52,745 bases of DNA from an uncultured Bacteroidales bacterium. Lineage in GTDB: Bacteria; Bacteroidota; Bacteroidia; Bacteroidales; UBA11471. The notes beneath the pieces were generated by a model that made no database searches, was not told where the DNA came from, and saw only the letters and a program-made list of their open reading frames with translations. The stretch covers positions 1 to 52,745 of the forward strand of contig CANQQA010000020.1 in NCBI GenBank assembly GCA_947625885.1. The letters run 5' to 3'. The translations under genes and the position numbers were made by a program. Below are positions 1 to 7,273 of this stretch, one piece after another (the stretch's first letter is position 1; each line of letters opens with the position of its first letter).

Positions 1-41
1 GGACACACCAGCTCTTTGAGGTCGAAATAGCTGCTTTTCAT
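1..41 (-). CDS. N-terminal fragment of a putative phage peptidase/endolysin (M15-like)
   Basis: Only the first 13 codons are in the window (MKSSYFDLKELVC), read leftward and cut by the window edge. A CTCCTTT complement at 49-55 gives an AAAGGAG ribosome site seven bases before the ATG, which supports the start. Openings of the type 'YFDLKELVCP' are, from memory, common in Bacteroidetes phage proteins of the peptidase M15/D-Ala-D-Ala carboxypeptidase-like lysis family. The position just after the fibre genes and a holin/spanin-like gene fits a lysis role. With so few residues the family call is tentative. Confidence 0.4.
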   Translation of the reverse strand, partial: MKSSYFDLKELVC

Positions 42-56
42 GCGACGACTCCTTTC

Positions 57-407
57 TCAAAAATCGCTCGGCGGCTGCCGTTGGGCGCAGCCGCGCACGT
101 TGCAGCGGCGTATCTCGCTCTCTTTCAGCTGCAATTCCAGCGCGTGGCATTTATAGACAAGTTCCAACTTTTCCGTCTGCTCCTTTCGCAACTCGATGTA
201 GAGCGAATCTATTTTTGCGTCGCGCTGTGAAAGACGGTTTTCGAGCCAGCCCACTTGGTCTTTCTCCACTTCCAGTTCCGCATCGGCGGCTTCCGCCTCT
301 TTCACCCGTTTTTGCTGTTTGCGGGTAGTGAGGTAGCCGATGAGCCATTTTACGGTTTCTGCGCCGCCTATCGCTCCGAATATCGTCAATGCCGTCGTCA
401 GTTCCAT
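57..407 (-). CDS. Small phage protein with N-terminal membrane segment and coiled coil (holin/spanin-like)
   Basis: The 116-residue protein starts at an ATG with a GGAGG site just upstream (complement at 415-420). Residues about 5-25 form a short hydrophobic segment (LTIFGAIGGAETVKWLIGYL). A charged helix rich in Glu, Lys and Gln (about 30-100) follows and looks like a coiled coil. The C-terminus carries two cysteines (CNVRGC) and ends QRQPPSDF. This layout is common in Bacteroidetes phage genes lying between tail fibres and the lysis peptidase. It could be a holin- or spanin-like lysis accessory or a small virion membrane protein; I cannot decide. It lies 3 bases downstream of the S74 fibre gene, so it is probably co-transcribed with it. 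Confidence 0.6.
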   Translation of the reverse strand: MELTTALTIFGAIGGAETVKWLIGYLTTRKQQKRVKEAEAADAELEVEKDQVGWLENRLSQRDAKIDSLYIELRKEQTEKLELVYKCHALELQLKESEIRRCNVRGCAQRQPPSDF

Positions 408-410
408 GGT

Positions 411-1604
411 TTATACCTCCGTTTCGGGTTGCGAGAGTTTCGAGACAAGAGCTTCGAGTTTTTTTACCCGATTATCCAAACTCTGTAATTCCTCTTTTAA
501 CAGGGCGTTTTTCTCCTCTAAGTAAGCCGTTTTCAGTACTAATAATCCGGTATAATCCAGACTTTTTACAGTTTCGGATTTATCTCTGTCGTAGCTACTT
601 AAAACTAACTCGGGGAAATATTTTTCAACCTCTTGTGCAATAAAACCATAATGTATTTTATTGGTTTTATCTCTTTTAAATGTATAAGATTTAGCACAAA
701 TTTGTTCAATGGCAGAAGAATCTGACGAACTAATTGTTTTAATATTATCTTTTAGTTTTATATCAGAATCTTGCACCAAAGCGCCGTGTAATTGTATATC
801 GGAAGCATGTAGATGTAAAATATCATCGCCTGAAACGTGAGTATCGGTACCGTCGCGATATATTCCAAATGTTTTTCCTCCACGCTCTCCTAAATATATG
901 CAACCAGACTCATTTGTTCCGACCGCAATGCTATTGACCGCAGTAAGCGAGTTTAGATTGGTGGTTGCAATCGTGTTGCCATTGCTCGAACTCTTGAATC
1001 GGAGTAGTTCTCCGGATTCAGCAAGGGCATTTACAAATAACCTAAGAGGACGTTTTGTGTAGGTATAGTTCCCCGTGATGTTTCCGTCTGCCCATTGACA
1101 AATAATGTAATCTGTTGGTCTTGCCTCAGAGTTTCCTTCGGTTAAATTGTTTAGTGCTGCACTTAACTTTTCCGGAGTATCGGGCGTTAGATAATTGGTA
1201 GGAATATCGCTTTTGAGAGCAAGCACACCGCTTCCGGCAGGTGGTTCTATATTTCCGAATGCGGTGCTGATATGAAAACCTTCTTCGAACGTGATGTAAG
1301 CATCATTTTGAATATCTATATTGCCGTTAATCTGTATATTGTCGAAAGCCGACGAACCGCTTGCGATAATTCCGTCTGTAAAATCTTTCCTTCCCGTTAT
1401 CGTCTGTACATCGGTCAGAGTTACATATTGAGCGGTGTTGATGTCGTCGAGTTTCTTTTTATCGGCAGCCGACATCAGCCCGTCTGCCGATTGGGTGGCG
1501 GCAGACGCGATGCTGCGACCCGACGACGGGTCGATTACCGCTTTCGGGTGCGTTACGGGGTATATGGTATTTCCGTTGAATTTCAATTTCTTTATCTGTG
1601 CCAT
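411..1604 (-). CDS. Phage tail fibre with C-terminal S74 intramolecular chaperone
   Basis: This 397-residue protein begins MAQIKKLKFNGNTIYPVT, the N-terminal pattern of Bacteroidetes phage fibre proteins and similar to the next gene (MAKIKKLTLDGATIYPAT). Residues about 35-135 contain one copy of a repeated fibre module (ATQSADGLM, DKKKLDDINTAQYVT, GRKDFTDGIIASG). Residues about 278-397 match the endosialidase-type S74 chaperone: SDIKLKDN (Ser280 and Lys285 are the expected Ser-Lys dyad), then GFIAQEVEKYFPELV, and a C-terminal coiled coil from about residue 360. In this family the chaperone folds the trimeric fibre and is then released by self-cleavage before the serine. All motifs look intact. 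The gene is AT-richer than the capsid gene, especially in its middle part. It is probably a receptor-binding fibre. Confidence 0.88.
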   Translation of the reverse strand: MAQIKKLKFNGNTIYPVTHPKAVIDPSSGRSIASAATQSADGLMSAADKKKLDDINTAQYVTLTDVQTITGRKDFTDGIIASGSSAFDNIQINGNIDIQNDAYITFEEGFHISTAFGNIEPPAGSGVLALKSDIPTNYLTPDTPEKLSAALNNLTEGNSEARPTDYIICQWADGNITGNYTYTKRPLRLFVNALAESGELLRFKSSSNGNTIATTNLNSLTAVNSIAVGTNESGCIYLGERGGKTFGIYRDGTDTHVSGDDILHLHASDIQLHGALVQDSDIKLKDNIKTISSSDSSAIEQICAKSYTFKRDKTNKIHYGFIAQEVEKYFPELVLSSYDRDKSETVKSLDYTGLLVLKTAYLEEKNALLKEELQSLDNRVKKLEALVSKLSQPETEV

Positions 1605-2263
1605 GGCGATTCGGTTAAATGGTTATTTCGGGATAATCGGTAACGTCGTTGCAAGCGACAACTTCAAAAGAGTCGAGTTTCTTTTTGTCGGCAGCCGTCA
1701 TCAGACCGTCAGCCGACTGGGTGGCGGTACCGGGTATGGAGGGAATATCGCTTTTGAGGGCAAGTACACCGCTTCCGGCAGGTGGCTCTATATCTCCGAA
1801 TGCGGTGCTGATATGAAAACCTTCTTCGAACGTGATGTAAGCATCATTTTGAATATCTATATTGCCGTTAATCTGTATATTGTCGAAAGCCGACGAACCG
1901 CTTGCGATAATTCCGTCTGTAAAATCTTTTCTTCCCGTTATCGTCTGTACATCGGTCAGAGTTACATATTGAGCGGTATTGATGTCGTCGAGTTTCTTTT
2001 TATCGGCAGCCGACATCAGACCGTCAGCCGATTGGGTGGCGGTACCGGGTATGGAGGGAATATCGCTTTTGAGGGCAAGCGCACCGCTTCCGGCAGGTGG
2101 CTCTATATTTCCGAATGCGGTGCTGATATGAAAACCTTCTTCAAACGTGATGTAAGCATCATTTTGAATATCTATATTGCCGTTAATCTGTATATTGTCG
2201 AAAGCCGACGAACCGCTTGCGATAATTCCGTCCGAAAAATCTTTCCTTCCCGTTATCGTCTGT
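1201..2263. repeat. Three near-identical ~0.2-0.3 kb repeats across two fibre genes
   Basis: Copies lie at about 1201-1501, 1742-2042 and 2057-2263. A further partial copy of the module end is at about 1667-1741. The copies differ at only a few bases (for example ggttctata versus ggctctata), far less than expected for old duplications. One copy belongs to the S74 fibre gene, two to the neighbouring fibre gene. All are in the same orientation and frame, so unequal exchange would keep reading frames open. Confidence 0.92.
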
Positions 2264-2613
2264 TGGGTATCGGTCGTTACGAATTTTGACAAAATATTAG
2301 ACCCTTCGTCGATGCCGTTTAAGAATGCCTCTACCTCTTTCCATTTGTTGATGACGGTGTCGGAATCAGTTGCATTAGTCAGGAAGTCTTTCAAGGTTGT
2401 TGCCACCGCCACGAGGCTGTCGTAGCCCGAGCCGAGCGCAGTCAGAGCCGAGAGTGCTTCGTCGGGTGTTGTCGCCCCACTGTTTACCGCTTTTGCCAGC
2501 GTCAGCAGCTCTGCCGCCAGCGTTTTGTTCGTTGCGTGGTTTTTCACCGCTTCCATAATGGTGGCGGGGTATATCGTCGCTCCGTCCAGTGTCAGTTTTT
2601 TAATTTTTGCCAT
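1615..2613 (-). CDS. Phage tail fibre/adaptor with internal repeated modules
   Basis: The 332-residue protein has the same N-terminus type as its downstream neighbour, followed by an Ala/Thr/Leu-rich helix (about 25-110). It then has two nearly identical copies of the module that starts at QTITGRKDF and ends SIPGTATQSADGLM. It has no S74 domain; its C-terminus is DVTDYPEITI. The lack of a chaperone and the shared modules suggest an adaptor or shaft segment that partners the S74 fibre, or an alternative fibre. It is separated by 10 bases from the S74 fibre gene and lies in the same leftward operon. No Shine-Dalgarno site is visible. Start chosen for N-terminal similarity to other fibre proteins. 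Confidence 0.8.
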   Translation of the reverse strand: MAKIKKLTLDGATIYPATIMEAVKNHATNKTLAAELLTLAKAVNSGATTPDEALSALTALGSGYDSLVAVATTLKDFLTNATDSDTVINKWKEVEAFLNGIDEGSNILSKFVTTDTQQTITGRKDFSDGIIASGSSAFDNIQINGNIDIQNDAYITFEEGFHISTAFGNIEPPAGSGALALKSDIPSIPGTATQSADGLMSAADKKKLDDINTAQYVTLTDVQTITGRKDFTDGIIASGSSAFDNIQINGNIDIQNDAYITFEEGFHISTAFGDIEPPAGSGVLALKSDIPSIPGTATQSADGLMTAADKKKLDSFEVVACNDVTDYPEITI

Positions 2614-2647
2614 AGATGTTTATATTAATGTATTGATATATTGGTTG

Positions 2648-3646
2648 TTATAATTCCGGATACTCCGAAACATCGGAAAATTCTTTTGTACGAACCGTTG
2701 TAGATTCGAGTGTTTGAGTGCGGTCGGCTTGTTTTTTCAAATCGCCTGAGATACTTTTAATTTTACCCCATGCCGTACCGTCGTCGCTTGTGGAAGTATC
2801 TTCATTGCCGATATTATCCAATTGGCTGTATTCCCATTTCGACCAAGTCATTGTCGGAATGCCGTTATGAGTTGCGCTGTTGTTGCTCAGAGCAAAAATG
2901 CGTGTGTATATGCCGAATTTGCCGACAATATGTTCGCTGCTCAGCAACTTTCCGTCTCTTACGGCAAAATTGCCATAGACCACTTGATGTACTTCCTGTT
3001 CCGTAAAATCGGTGAAAACCGACATAATCCCTACGACTCCTTTCCCGTTTATCAGTGTAAACAAGCCATATCCGCCGATATATTTGTCTGCATATTCGGG
3101 ATTTGCAGGGCTTTTACCGATATATTTGTCGAGAATCTCAAATCCGGCACTGACGTTGATACCGCCGGAAATAACTTCCCGAAGTTTGCTTTCCAAGTTG
3201 GAAATGTCCTGTTCGTGTTTCTTTTTCAATTCTTCGATGTTGTTTTCCATCGGGATTACTTCCACGCGCCAGTAGTCTCCGTCCCAATAAAGCATGACGA
3301 TAGAACTGCCCGTAACGGTTACGGAAATGGCATCTTCGCTGTCGGGGTCGTTTCGAAGATAATCGAAGGTGACTACTCCGGAGTTGGGAGCAAAATAGAG
3401 ATATACGGCTTTGATGCCTGCTTTGGGTTTCGGATTGAACTTTTGCGGATTTTCGATAAGTCCTTGAAACGGGCTGTCCAAACGGTTTGAATCGACCCAT
3501 TTACGGTTTACTTCGTCCCAAATCCACAAAGATTGTGTCTCTCCGTTGATAAAGCAATTGCCCGGTACCCCGTGCGGGTGTGCGGACAAGAATGCTCCGA
3601 GTCCGAAATAATAACCGAGAAATTTACCTTGTGTGTTGCAAATCAT
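2648..3646 (-). CDS. Phage baseplate/fibre-like protein
   Basis: The reading frame is open upstream to 3841, but the plausible start is the ATG at 3646, giving 332 residues beginning MICNTQGKFLGYYFGLGA. The upstream extension is basic, low in phage-like character and overlaps the preceding gene. A compact N-terminal domain (about 1-150, many Tyr/Trp/Phe, for example LWIWDEVNRKWVDSNRL) is followed by a predicted coiled coil (about 153-175, NIEELKKKHEQDISNLESKL) and a C-terminal domain rich in Gly, Phe and Tyr. It ends SDVSEYPEL, echoing the DVTDYPE end of the next fibre gene. Location between connector-like and fibre genes suggests a baseplate or fibre-attachment role. The family is not firmly recognised. 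Confidence 0.7.
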   Translation of the reverse strand: MICNTQGKFLGYYFGLGAFLSAHPHGVPGNCFINGETQSLWIWDEVNRKWVDSNRLDSPFQGLIENPQKFNPKPKAGIKAVYLYFAPNSGVVTFDYLRNDPDSEDAISVTVTGSSIVMLYWDGDYWRVEVIPMENNIEELKKKHEQDISNLESKLREVISGGINVSAGFEILDKYIGKSPANPEYADKYIGGYGLFTLINGKGVVGIMSVFTDFTEQEVHQVVYGNFAVRDGKLLSSEHIVGKFGIYTRIFALSNNSATHNGIPTMTWSKWEYSQLDNIGNEDTSTSDDGTAWGKIKSISGDLKKQADRTQTLESTTVRTKEFSDVSEYPEL

Positions 3647-3678
3647 AATTCGTTGTTTTTTGAAGTTTATATTCGTTT

Positions 3679-4308
3679 TTAAGAGAATAGAACATGATCG
3701 CGCATGAGTGCCGCCTTGTCGTTTTGCCCCAAAATATCGTAAACCGAAGCGGCACACAGGTAACATACCGAGTCGCCCAGCAGTGGGGCGATGTCGTATC
3801 CTCCGTTTTGCTCTTTCGGCAGCGGAACATACACGGCGCATTTTATTTCATGGCGGCGCATATAGGGCGGGAGGGCATAGTAATCGAGTACGGTATGTCC
3901 TTCGTTGTCGGTGGTGATGACGGCAGCCGGCTTTTCCGCCCCTCCCCGTGAATACGGGTTGTATTGCAGCGCCGTGCGCGGGTGATGTCGGTCGAAAAAT
4001 TCGATGACCGGACGCCGCCATCCTTTCATCTGGAAGCGTATCATGCGCAGCATATCGTCGGGAAGCACGACCCGCCCGCTGCCGTCTTGGCGGGGCAAGG
4101 GTATGAGCGATGCCGAAATGTCTTTACTTCCGCACAGATGTTCGGGAGCTTTCAGTAGTTGCCGTCTCAGCGATTCTTCCCATTTTGCCCGAATGTATTG
4201 CTCGATGTCTCCGCCACCGGTGCGCGTCATCACGGCGTCCCAGTCGGGCGTAAGTTCCTCCATGTCGGTTTTTACGCGCTCTATCCATTCGTCTGTTGTC
4301 AGAAACAT
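3679..4308 (-). CDS. Phage head-tail connector-like protein (hypothetical)
   Basis: Start taken at the ATG at 4308, preceded by an AAAGGAGG site (complement at 4314-4321), giving 209 residues from MFLTTDEWIERVKTDMEELT. The longer frame upstream overlaps the preceding gene and is basic, unlike the rest. The protein is soluble, with an N-terminal helical part and a mixed C-terminal part (VLDYYALPPYMRRHEIKC, SVCYLCAASVYDILG). Position two genes after the capsid and before the fibres, and its size, fit a head-completion or tail-adaptor protein of a short-tailed phage. That is context-based inference; no motif fixes it. Confidence 0.6.
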   Translation of the reverse strand: MFLTTDEWIERVKTDMEELTPDWDAVMTRTGGGDIEQYIRAKWEESLRRQLLKAPEHLCGSKDISASLIPLPRQDGSGRVVLPDDMLRMIRFQMKGWRRPVIEFFDRHHPRTALQYNPYSRGGAEKPAAVITTDNEGHTVLDYYALPPYMRRHEIKCAVYVPLPKEQNGGYDIAPLLGDSVCYLCAASVYDILGQNDKAALMRDHVLFS

Positions 4309-4325
4309 ATTTGCCTCCTTTCCTT

Positions 4326-4700
4326 TCAGGCGGTTATGTTGGGAAAAACCAACCCTTTTTCGCGTGCGACACGTTCGATGCCGGAGGGTGAACGCAGTTT
4401 GTCGAGCGGTACACGGTAAGGCTCGGCGTGCAGCAATTCGCGTGCCGCCTGCCACGAGGCGATATGTTCCGCTTTTTTCAGTTCGGGCTGCGGCACGGCT
4501 TCGACTTCGTGGTGCAGGTCGAAAAGCCTGCCGTAGTCGATGTCTTGTTCGATGGCGTCTTGCAGCTCGGTGTTGGAAGTGGTGTAATACCCGTGTATGT
4601 TGTCGCGTGCGATGAAGCGTATGCGTATCTTTTTTCCGCCCATGCGTACGATGGTGCTCAGGTTGCCGTGCAGGGTTTCGTATGTCTTAATCGTTTTCAT
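4326..4700 (-). CDS. Small phage protein of unknown function downstream of the capsid gene
   Basis: The 124-residue protein starts MKTIKTYETLHGNLSTIVRM at the ATG at 4700; the frame upstream overlaps the capsid gene and is not credible. An N-terminal beta-like part (about 1-55; KKIRIRFIARDNIHGYYTT) is followed by a helical C-terminus. The segment LDKLRSPSGIERVAREKGL near the end looks like a small helix-loop-helix. Same operon as the capsid gene, 17 bases before the next gene. It may be a head decoration or completion protein, but I do not recognise the family. Confidence 0.55.
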   Translation of the reverse strand: MKTIKTYETLHGNLSTIVRMGGKKIRIRFIARDNIHGYYTTSNTELQDAIEQDIDYGRLFDLHHEVEAVPQPELKKAEHIASWQAARELLHAEPYRVPLDKLRSPSGIERVAREKGLVFPNITA

Positions 4701-4771
4701 AAAATCGTGTTTTTTAGTTTTTCTACAACGGAGCGGAAGCCCCGTTGTAGAAATGTCGTGAATAAAAAGGT

Positions 4772-6163
4772 TTATGCTTTCTTGGGTATGATGCGCATGT
4801 GGGCGGCGGGGTAGCGCAGGGTCAGGCACGAGGCTTCGGTGAGTACCACCGCATCGGTGTTGCGCACGCCGGCGCCTTTGAGATCGAGCACTTGGCGGTC
4901 GAAGGGCACGTGCGACCATTTCGAGAGATATTCGGGGTCGAAGATGAACCCGTAATCGCTCATGCCGCATTCGTCGAACACTTCGGAGTAGAGCACGAAC
5001 AGCCGTCCGAATTTGGAGCGCACTTCGGAAAAGTCGATGCCCCATTTCACGAAATCGTCTTCCGCCGAAACGACCTTATTGACGTCGAGCTTGTTGATGC
5101 GCCCGATGAAGTCGGAGCCGCCGATGAGTATCTTGCGCTTGTTGCCGCCGTTGCCGGTGAACGACTCTTTCATGATGTCGATGAGGTCTTCCTCCGTCAG
5201 TTCCTTTTCGGGGTCGAACGTGTATTCTTTGCCCGCCTGCCACCAGATGCCGCCGGTGAACGATACCTCCTCTTTCTTTTTCGAGTCGTAGAGGCGGCGT
5301 TTCACACCGAACATGAAGGTCTTTTCCATGCCCAGACGCATATCGTAAATAGCGGCTTCTTCGGAGTCGGAGAAGTCCCATTCGACCTCTTTGTTGGCGA
5401 TTTTCTGAAACGTCGACTGCTCGATTTGCATTTTGAAAATCTGGCAGAAATTCTGATCTTTCACCGGAAGCGCCTCGAATTGGGCGGTCTGCACGTCGAG
5501 TTCGGTGGCGGCGCGTCCCATGCGGATAAGGGGCGTACCCTGCTCGATGCTCGGCACGCAGCCCGTGATATTGCCGATAGTCTTGCCATTGACGGCATAC
5601 ACATTCAGCTCGCCGCTCTCCTCCTTGCTCGAAATGTAAAGCACGAGGTCGGCTTTCGACGGCGTTTTACCGTCGCTTTCGTAGCCTTTCACGCCCTGCA
5701 CGAGAATCGTTTCGGAGGGTTCGAAAATGTCGTTGTTGTCGGTCGTGATTTGCACCTTTTGTGCCGACGCGGTGGCGCTGCCCGCTCCGGGTTCGGTGTA
5801 GGCTTCGGCAAGCGTGGCTTTGGTGGGTTTCACATCGACGGAGTAGTAATCGACCACCATCGAGCCGGAGCGGCGGGCGCCGGCATGGCGCGAAAGCTGG
5901 TCGATGGGCGTTGCCATAGGGCGTATGCGGGTGATGCGTTTGTCTACTTCGTTGAGAAGCAGGTCTTCGCTTTCGCCGCGCGTAATTTCGGTGGTCAGGG
6001 GTGCGCCGCTGACGATTTTTCCGGTGGTTACGGGCACGGCGACAGCCAATGCGCAGGCGCAGTCGCGGAACACGAAGGCGAGCATCACCGTCAATACGGC
6101 GATAGCCGTCCAGTAGTAGAAATCTTTGGATTTCAGAAGTTTCATAAGGTCAAAATTTTTCAT
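4772..6163 (-). CDS. Probable phage major capsid protein
   Basis: The ATG at 6163 gives 463 residues starting MKNFDLMKLLKSKDFYYW; the upstream part of the open frame overlaps the scaffold gene and is discarded. After about residue 75 the sequence has the look of the DUF5309/SU10-type capsid family known from Bacteroidetes phages. It shows RIRPMATPIDQLSRHAGARR, a segment with alternating beta strands and charged turns (VVDYYSVDVKPTKATLAEAY), NKEVEWDFSDSEEAAIYD and EKTFMFGVKRRLYD. The length fits. It lies directly after an acidic scaffold-like gene, as in tailed phages. Unusual: residues about 17-45 form a long hydrophobic stretch (YYWTAIAVLTVMLAFVF) resembling a membrane anchor or signal segment, which is atypical for a capsid subunit and may be a removable prohead part. 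Family call from memory, no search done. Confidence 0.72.
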   Translation of the reverse strand: MKNFDLMKLLKSKDFYYWTAIAVLTVMLAFVFRDCACALAVAVPVTTGKIVSGAPLTTEITRGESEDLLLNEVDKRITRIRPMATPIDQLSRHAGARRSGSMVVDYYSVDVKPTKATLAEAYTEPGAGSATASAQKVQITTDNNDIFEPSETILVQGVKGYESDGKTPSKADLVLYISSKEESGELNVYAVNGKTIGNITGCVPSIEQGTPLIRMGRAATELDVQTAQFEALPVKDQNFCQIFKMQIEQSTFQKIANKEVEWDFSDSEEAAIYDMRLGMEKTFMFGVKRRLYDSKKKEEVSFTGGIWWQAGKEYTFDPEKELTEEDLIDIMKESFTGNGGNKRKILIGGSDFIGRINKLDVNKVVSAEDDFVKWGIDFSEVRSKFGRLFVLYSEVFDECGMSDYGFIFDPEYLSKWSHVPFDRQVLDLKGAGVRNTDAVVLTEASCLTLRYPAAHMRIIPKKA

Positions 6164-6242
6164 TGTCGTTTGAATCGTTTTTTTTGTGAATAAATAGGGT
6201 GAATGATGGTGTGATGTGATTCTTTGTGGTAAAGTTTCGGCA

Positions 6243-7007
6243 TCAGGCGTCCCAGACGCTGCGGCGACGGCGGTAGCCGAATGCCGCCGAGCGGTTGTCG
6301 TCGGGTGCGGGGTCGCTGCCGTCGCCTCCGAGCTGCGGCACGGCATCGCCTGTCGGCTGCCGGCGCTCCAGCGCGATGCGCTCGTTGCGTCCGCGTATCT
6401 CGGCTTCCCGTTCGACGTCTTCGAGGTCGGAGTCGTAATTGATGCCCTTGTAGAGCATTTCGAGAACATCGGTGGTGAAATCGTGCATGAACACGTGTTC
6501 GCATACGTGATGCACCCGTTCGAGAAACTCCTCGAACTCCTCGTCGCTCATTTCCTTCTGGGCTTTGAAGCGGGCTATGGCGCGGGCGCTGTGCTGCCAG
6601 TTTTCCTCCATTTCGCGGCGCAGCGTCTGTCCGGCTCTGATGCGGTGGTTGAACTCTTCGTTTTCACGTTCCAGCTCCGCCAGCCGGCTTTCGTCGCCCG
6701 CGCAGTCGAGAATATCTTTTCCGAAGTGGCGCACGCAGGCGACGAGGGCGTCTTCGCCGCCCAATACTTCGCCGATGAACTCCGCCATTCGCGGATTGTT
6801 CATGAAGATGTCCGCCAGTTTCAGCTGGTCTTGGCACAAATAGTCGTAGCGCTGCCGCAAGTCGTCTTCGTATTCGAGCAGCGAGTCGTAAAAATCGTCC
6901 TCGTCCTCGAAACTCCGTTCGGGAAAACTTTTTACCAGCCGCGCCAGCAACAATTCTTTGGGCGGTCGGTGGGCTTTTCCATACCTTGTTTCTGTGTAAT
7001 TTCTCAT
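6243..7007 (-). CDS. Acidic scaffold-like phage protein
   Basis: The 254-residue protein starts MRNYTETRYGKAHRPPKELL. It is strongly acidic and almost entirely helical, with a coiled-coil-like segment at about 105-160 (DESRLAELERENEEFNHRI, ARFKAQKEMSDEEFEEFLERV). The C-terminus is flexible and ends in a basic patch (GYRRRRSVWDA). An acidic helical protein with a basic tail placed immediately before the capsid gene is the usual scaffold arrangement of tailed phages, where the basic tail contacts the capsid subunit. It is the first visible gene of the leftward virion operon. The homology is not proven; the call rests on composition and position. Confidence 0.6.
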   Translation of the reverse strand: MRNYTETRYGKAHRPPKELLLARLVKSFPERSFEDEDDFYDSLLEYEDDLRQRYDYLCQDQLKLADIFMNNPRMAEFIGEVLGGEDALVACVRHFGKDILDCAGDESRLAELERENEEFNHRIRAGQTLRREMEENWQHSARAIARFKAQKEMSDEEFEEFLERVHHVCEHVFMHDFTTDVLEMLYKGINYDSDLEDVEREAEIRGRNERIALERRQPTGDAVPQLGGDGSDPAPDDNRSAAFGYRRRRSVWDA

Positions 7008-7273
7008 ACGAATAAAATTGGTTTATAAAGTGAATACTGTAACCACAATAGTGTGGTAATTTTACAACACAAAGAAAACCATACGACGGACGCACATCGT
7101 GCGATTTTTATCAAAAATCGGGCGGGGCGGAAAATTTTTTTTTGAACGTCCGCTGCCGGAGCGGTTCACCGCGATTGCCGGCGGGCGAATAAACCTTTCT
7201 CACGATTTGCCGGTTAAGAGATAAAACAATATCTTTGCTACACGAAACCGATGAAATTCTTATAACATTGTAT
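7008..7273. promoter_or_regulatory. Divergent intergenic region with fumarase promoter
   Basis: The 266-base gap separates the leftward virion operon from the rightward fumarase gene. A good Bacteroidetes promoter for fumarase is TTTG at 7206-7209, 20 bases, then TATCTTTG at 7230-7237. A short perfect inverted repeat (cgattttt/aaaaatcg) lies at 7102-7120. No clear TAnnTTTG match was found for the leftward virion operon, whose promoter is therefore unassigned. No att-like repeat or integrase trace is visible here. Confidence 0.7.

Noticed and set aside
3647-3841. Longer version of the baseplate-like protein starting at 3841
   Set aside because: The added 65 residues are arginine-rich, overlap the neighbouring gene in another frame and have no phage-like features; the ATG at 3646 gives a sensible start.
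4799-6193. Rightward open frame opposite the capsid gene
   Set aside because: Low-complexity His/Phe/Val-rich translation; shadow of the leftward gene.
7008-7273. Prophage attachment site next to the capsid operon
   Set aside because: No direct repeat shared with the borders of the terminase locus and no tRNA gene or integrase seen.
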